6,119 bases of DNA, from assembly GCA_021816665.1 (NCBI GenBank), contig JAKAXI010000134.1:1-6119 (forward strand), given 5' to 3'. The notes beneath the pieces were generated by a model that was not told the origin of the DNA, did no database searches, and saw only the letters and a program-made list of their open reading frames with translations. Source of the DNA: Bacillota bacterium (GTDB lineage Bacteria > Bacillota > Bacilli > Alicyclobacillales > Alicyclobacillaceae). Positions 5,564-6,119 of the stretch are shown here, in pieces (position 1 is the first letter of the stretch; every line of letters starts with the position of its first letter). The position numbers were made by a program, and so were the translations under genes.

Positions 5564-6119
5564 ATGAATGGCACTTTGCTCGGGGTTATTGCCCTGGGGC
5601 TTGTCTTGGTGTGTCTGTGGATCTGGATGAATATCCTTCTGACGCGCCCGAAGCGTCGGTCAGTGGCAGAAGATGCGCGAAGCCGCGTGCCACAGGCCCA
5701 GTCCGAAGTGTCTGAAGAACGTGACCCTGACAAATCGCATGATCATACGCTGTTAACTGCCTCGTCAGGAGGGGGATTGGCAGGACCGGAAGCCGCCCCG
5801 GAAGTAGTAGCCGCTGCAGGGGCGTTGGCAGGGGGGCCACTCGCGCGTCCAAATGACTCATCTGAGACGACACAGGAGGTAAACCGCAGGTCGTCCGCCA
5901 GCGACGCTCAAGACCTCGAGGTTGTCTCTAGCCGGCGCGACACAGGGAAGACGCCGAAGATCTTTGACCGATCACAGACTCACCCGTTTCGCATGAACAC
6001 CTTCGTCGCGCCCTCGTTTGAAGAGAAGACTTGGGTGGAGTCGTTTTACCGACTTCACGAAGACCCTTCCGTGGTCGGTTGGATTGCGTTTCATAACAAC
6101 TCGGTGGGTGCGTCTGACA
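5564..6119 (+). CDS. Single-pass membrane protein, unrecognised (3' end beyond window)
   Basis: The frame is open from ATG 5564 to the right edge, giving 185 complete codons with no stop. Residues about 4-26 (LLGVIALGLVLVCLWIWMNILL) form one membrane helix followed by a basic stretch (RPKRR), which predicts an outside N-terminus and a cytoplasmic body. Residues about 33-137 are low-complexity, first charged and then Ala/Gly-rich (AAAGALAGG), and are probably disordered. From about 140 the sequence becomes folded-looking: HPFRMNTFVAPSFEEKTW, then VESFYRLHEDPSVVGWIAFH. That helix followed by a strand after PSVVG faintly resembles the start of a Roadblock/LC7-like domain, but this is speculative. 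It follows the adaptor gene by 57 bp on the same strand with no clear terminator, so co-transcription is likely. No function can be assigned. Confidence 0.75.
   Translation, partial: MNGTLLGVIALGLVLVCLWIWMNILLTRPKRRSVAEDARSRVPQAQSEVSEERDPDKSHDHTLLTASSGGGLAGPEAAPEVVAAAGALAGGPLARPNDSSETTQEVNRRSSASDAQDLEVVSSRRDTGKTPKIFDRSQTHPFRMNTFVAPSFEEKTWVESFYRLHEDPSVVGWIAFHNNSVGASD

Noticed and set aside
1..6119. CRISPR arrays, tRNA or rRNA genes, insertion sequences
   Set aside because: I see no regularly spaced repeats, no cloverleaf-like intergenic sequence and no transposase-like protein; nearly all bases are coding.

Overview
The window looks like a low-to-moderate GC (roughly 50-55 % by eye) Bacillota genome, possibly from an Alicyclobacillaceae-like lineage. 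The evidence is strong purine-rich ribosome binding sites, a TATAAT -10 box, GTG starts in GTGA stop/start overlaps, and short single-anchored envelope proteins with no sign of outer-membrane partners. The taxon is inference only. All supported genes lie on the + strand.

Layout. Positions 1-90 probably hold the last 29 codons of an unidentified upstream gene. Positions 91-168 form a compact promoter region: a TATAAT box surrounded by three copies of a TCGTTGGA-like sequence, two of which make a perfect 8-bp inverted repeat across the -10 box. This promoter drives a tightly packed four-gene run. The first gene (169-987) is an unusual fusion of an N-terminal XRE/Cro-type helix-turn-helix with a full-length guanylate kinase domain. 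The second (989-3001) is a large exported, membrane-anchored protein with two external regions. The third (2998-3930) is an ABC transporter ATPase and the fourth (3927-4766) is an ABC-2-type permease. The junctions are a 1-bp gap, a 4-bp overlap and a 4-bp overlap, so the genes are very likely co-transcribed and translationally coupled.

A 95-bp gap (4767-4861) contains a weak hairpin, an AT-rich possible -10 and an 8-bp direct repeat. It precedes a short EmrA/HlyD-type adaptor (4862-5506). The last gene (5564 to the right edge, incomplete) is a single-pass membrane protein with a low-complexity linker and an unrecognised C-terminal region.

How the genes may work together. The exported protein, ATPase and permease probably form one envelope ABC transporter with a dedicated extracytoplasmic subunit, loosely resembling the GldA/GldF/GldG arrangement. 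The adaptor may serve this transporter or one beyond the right edge. The HTH-guanylate kinase protein is the most unusual item. Its GMP-binding residues are conserved, and the precedent of other DNA-binding proteins fused to metabolic enzymes (NadR, BirA, and the XRE-shikimate kinase-like BzdR) suggests a regulator that reads a guanine nucleotide and controls this operon. That role is a hypothesis; the sequence shows only the domain fusion, the coupling and the operator-like repeats.
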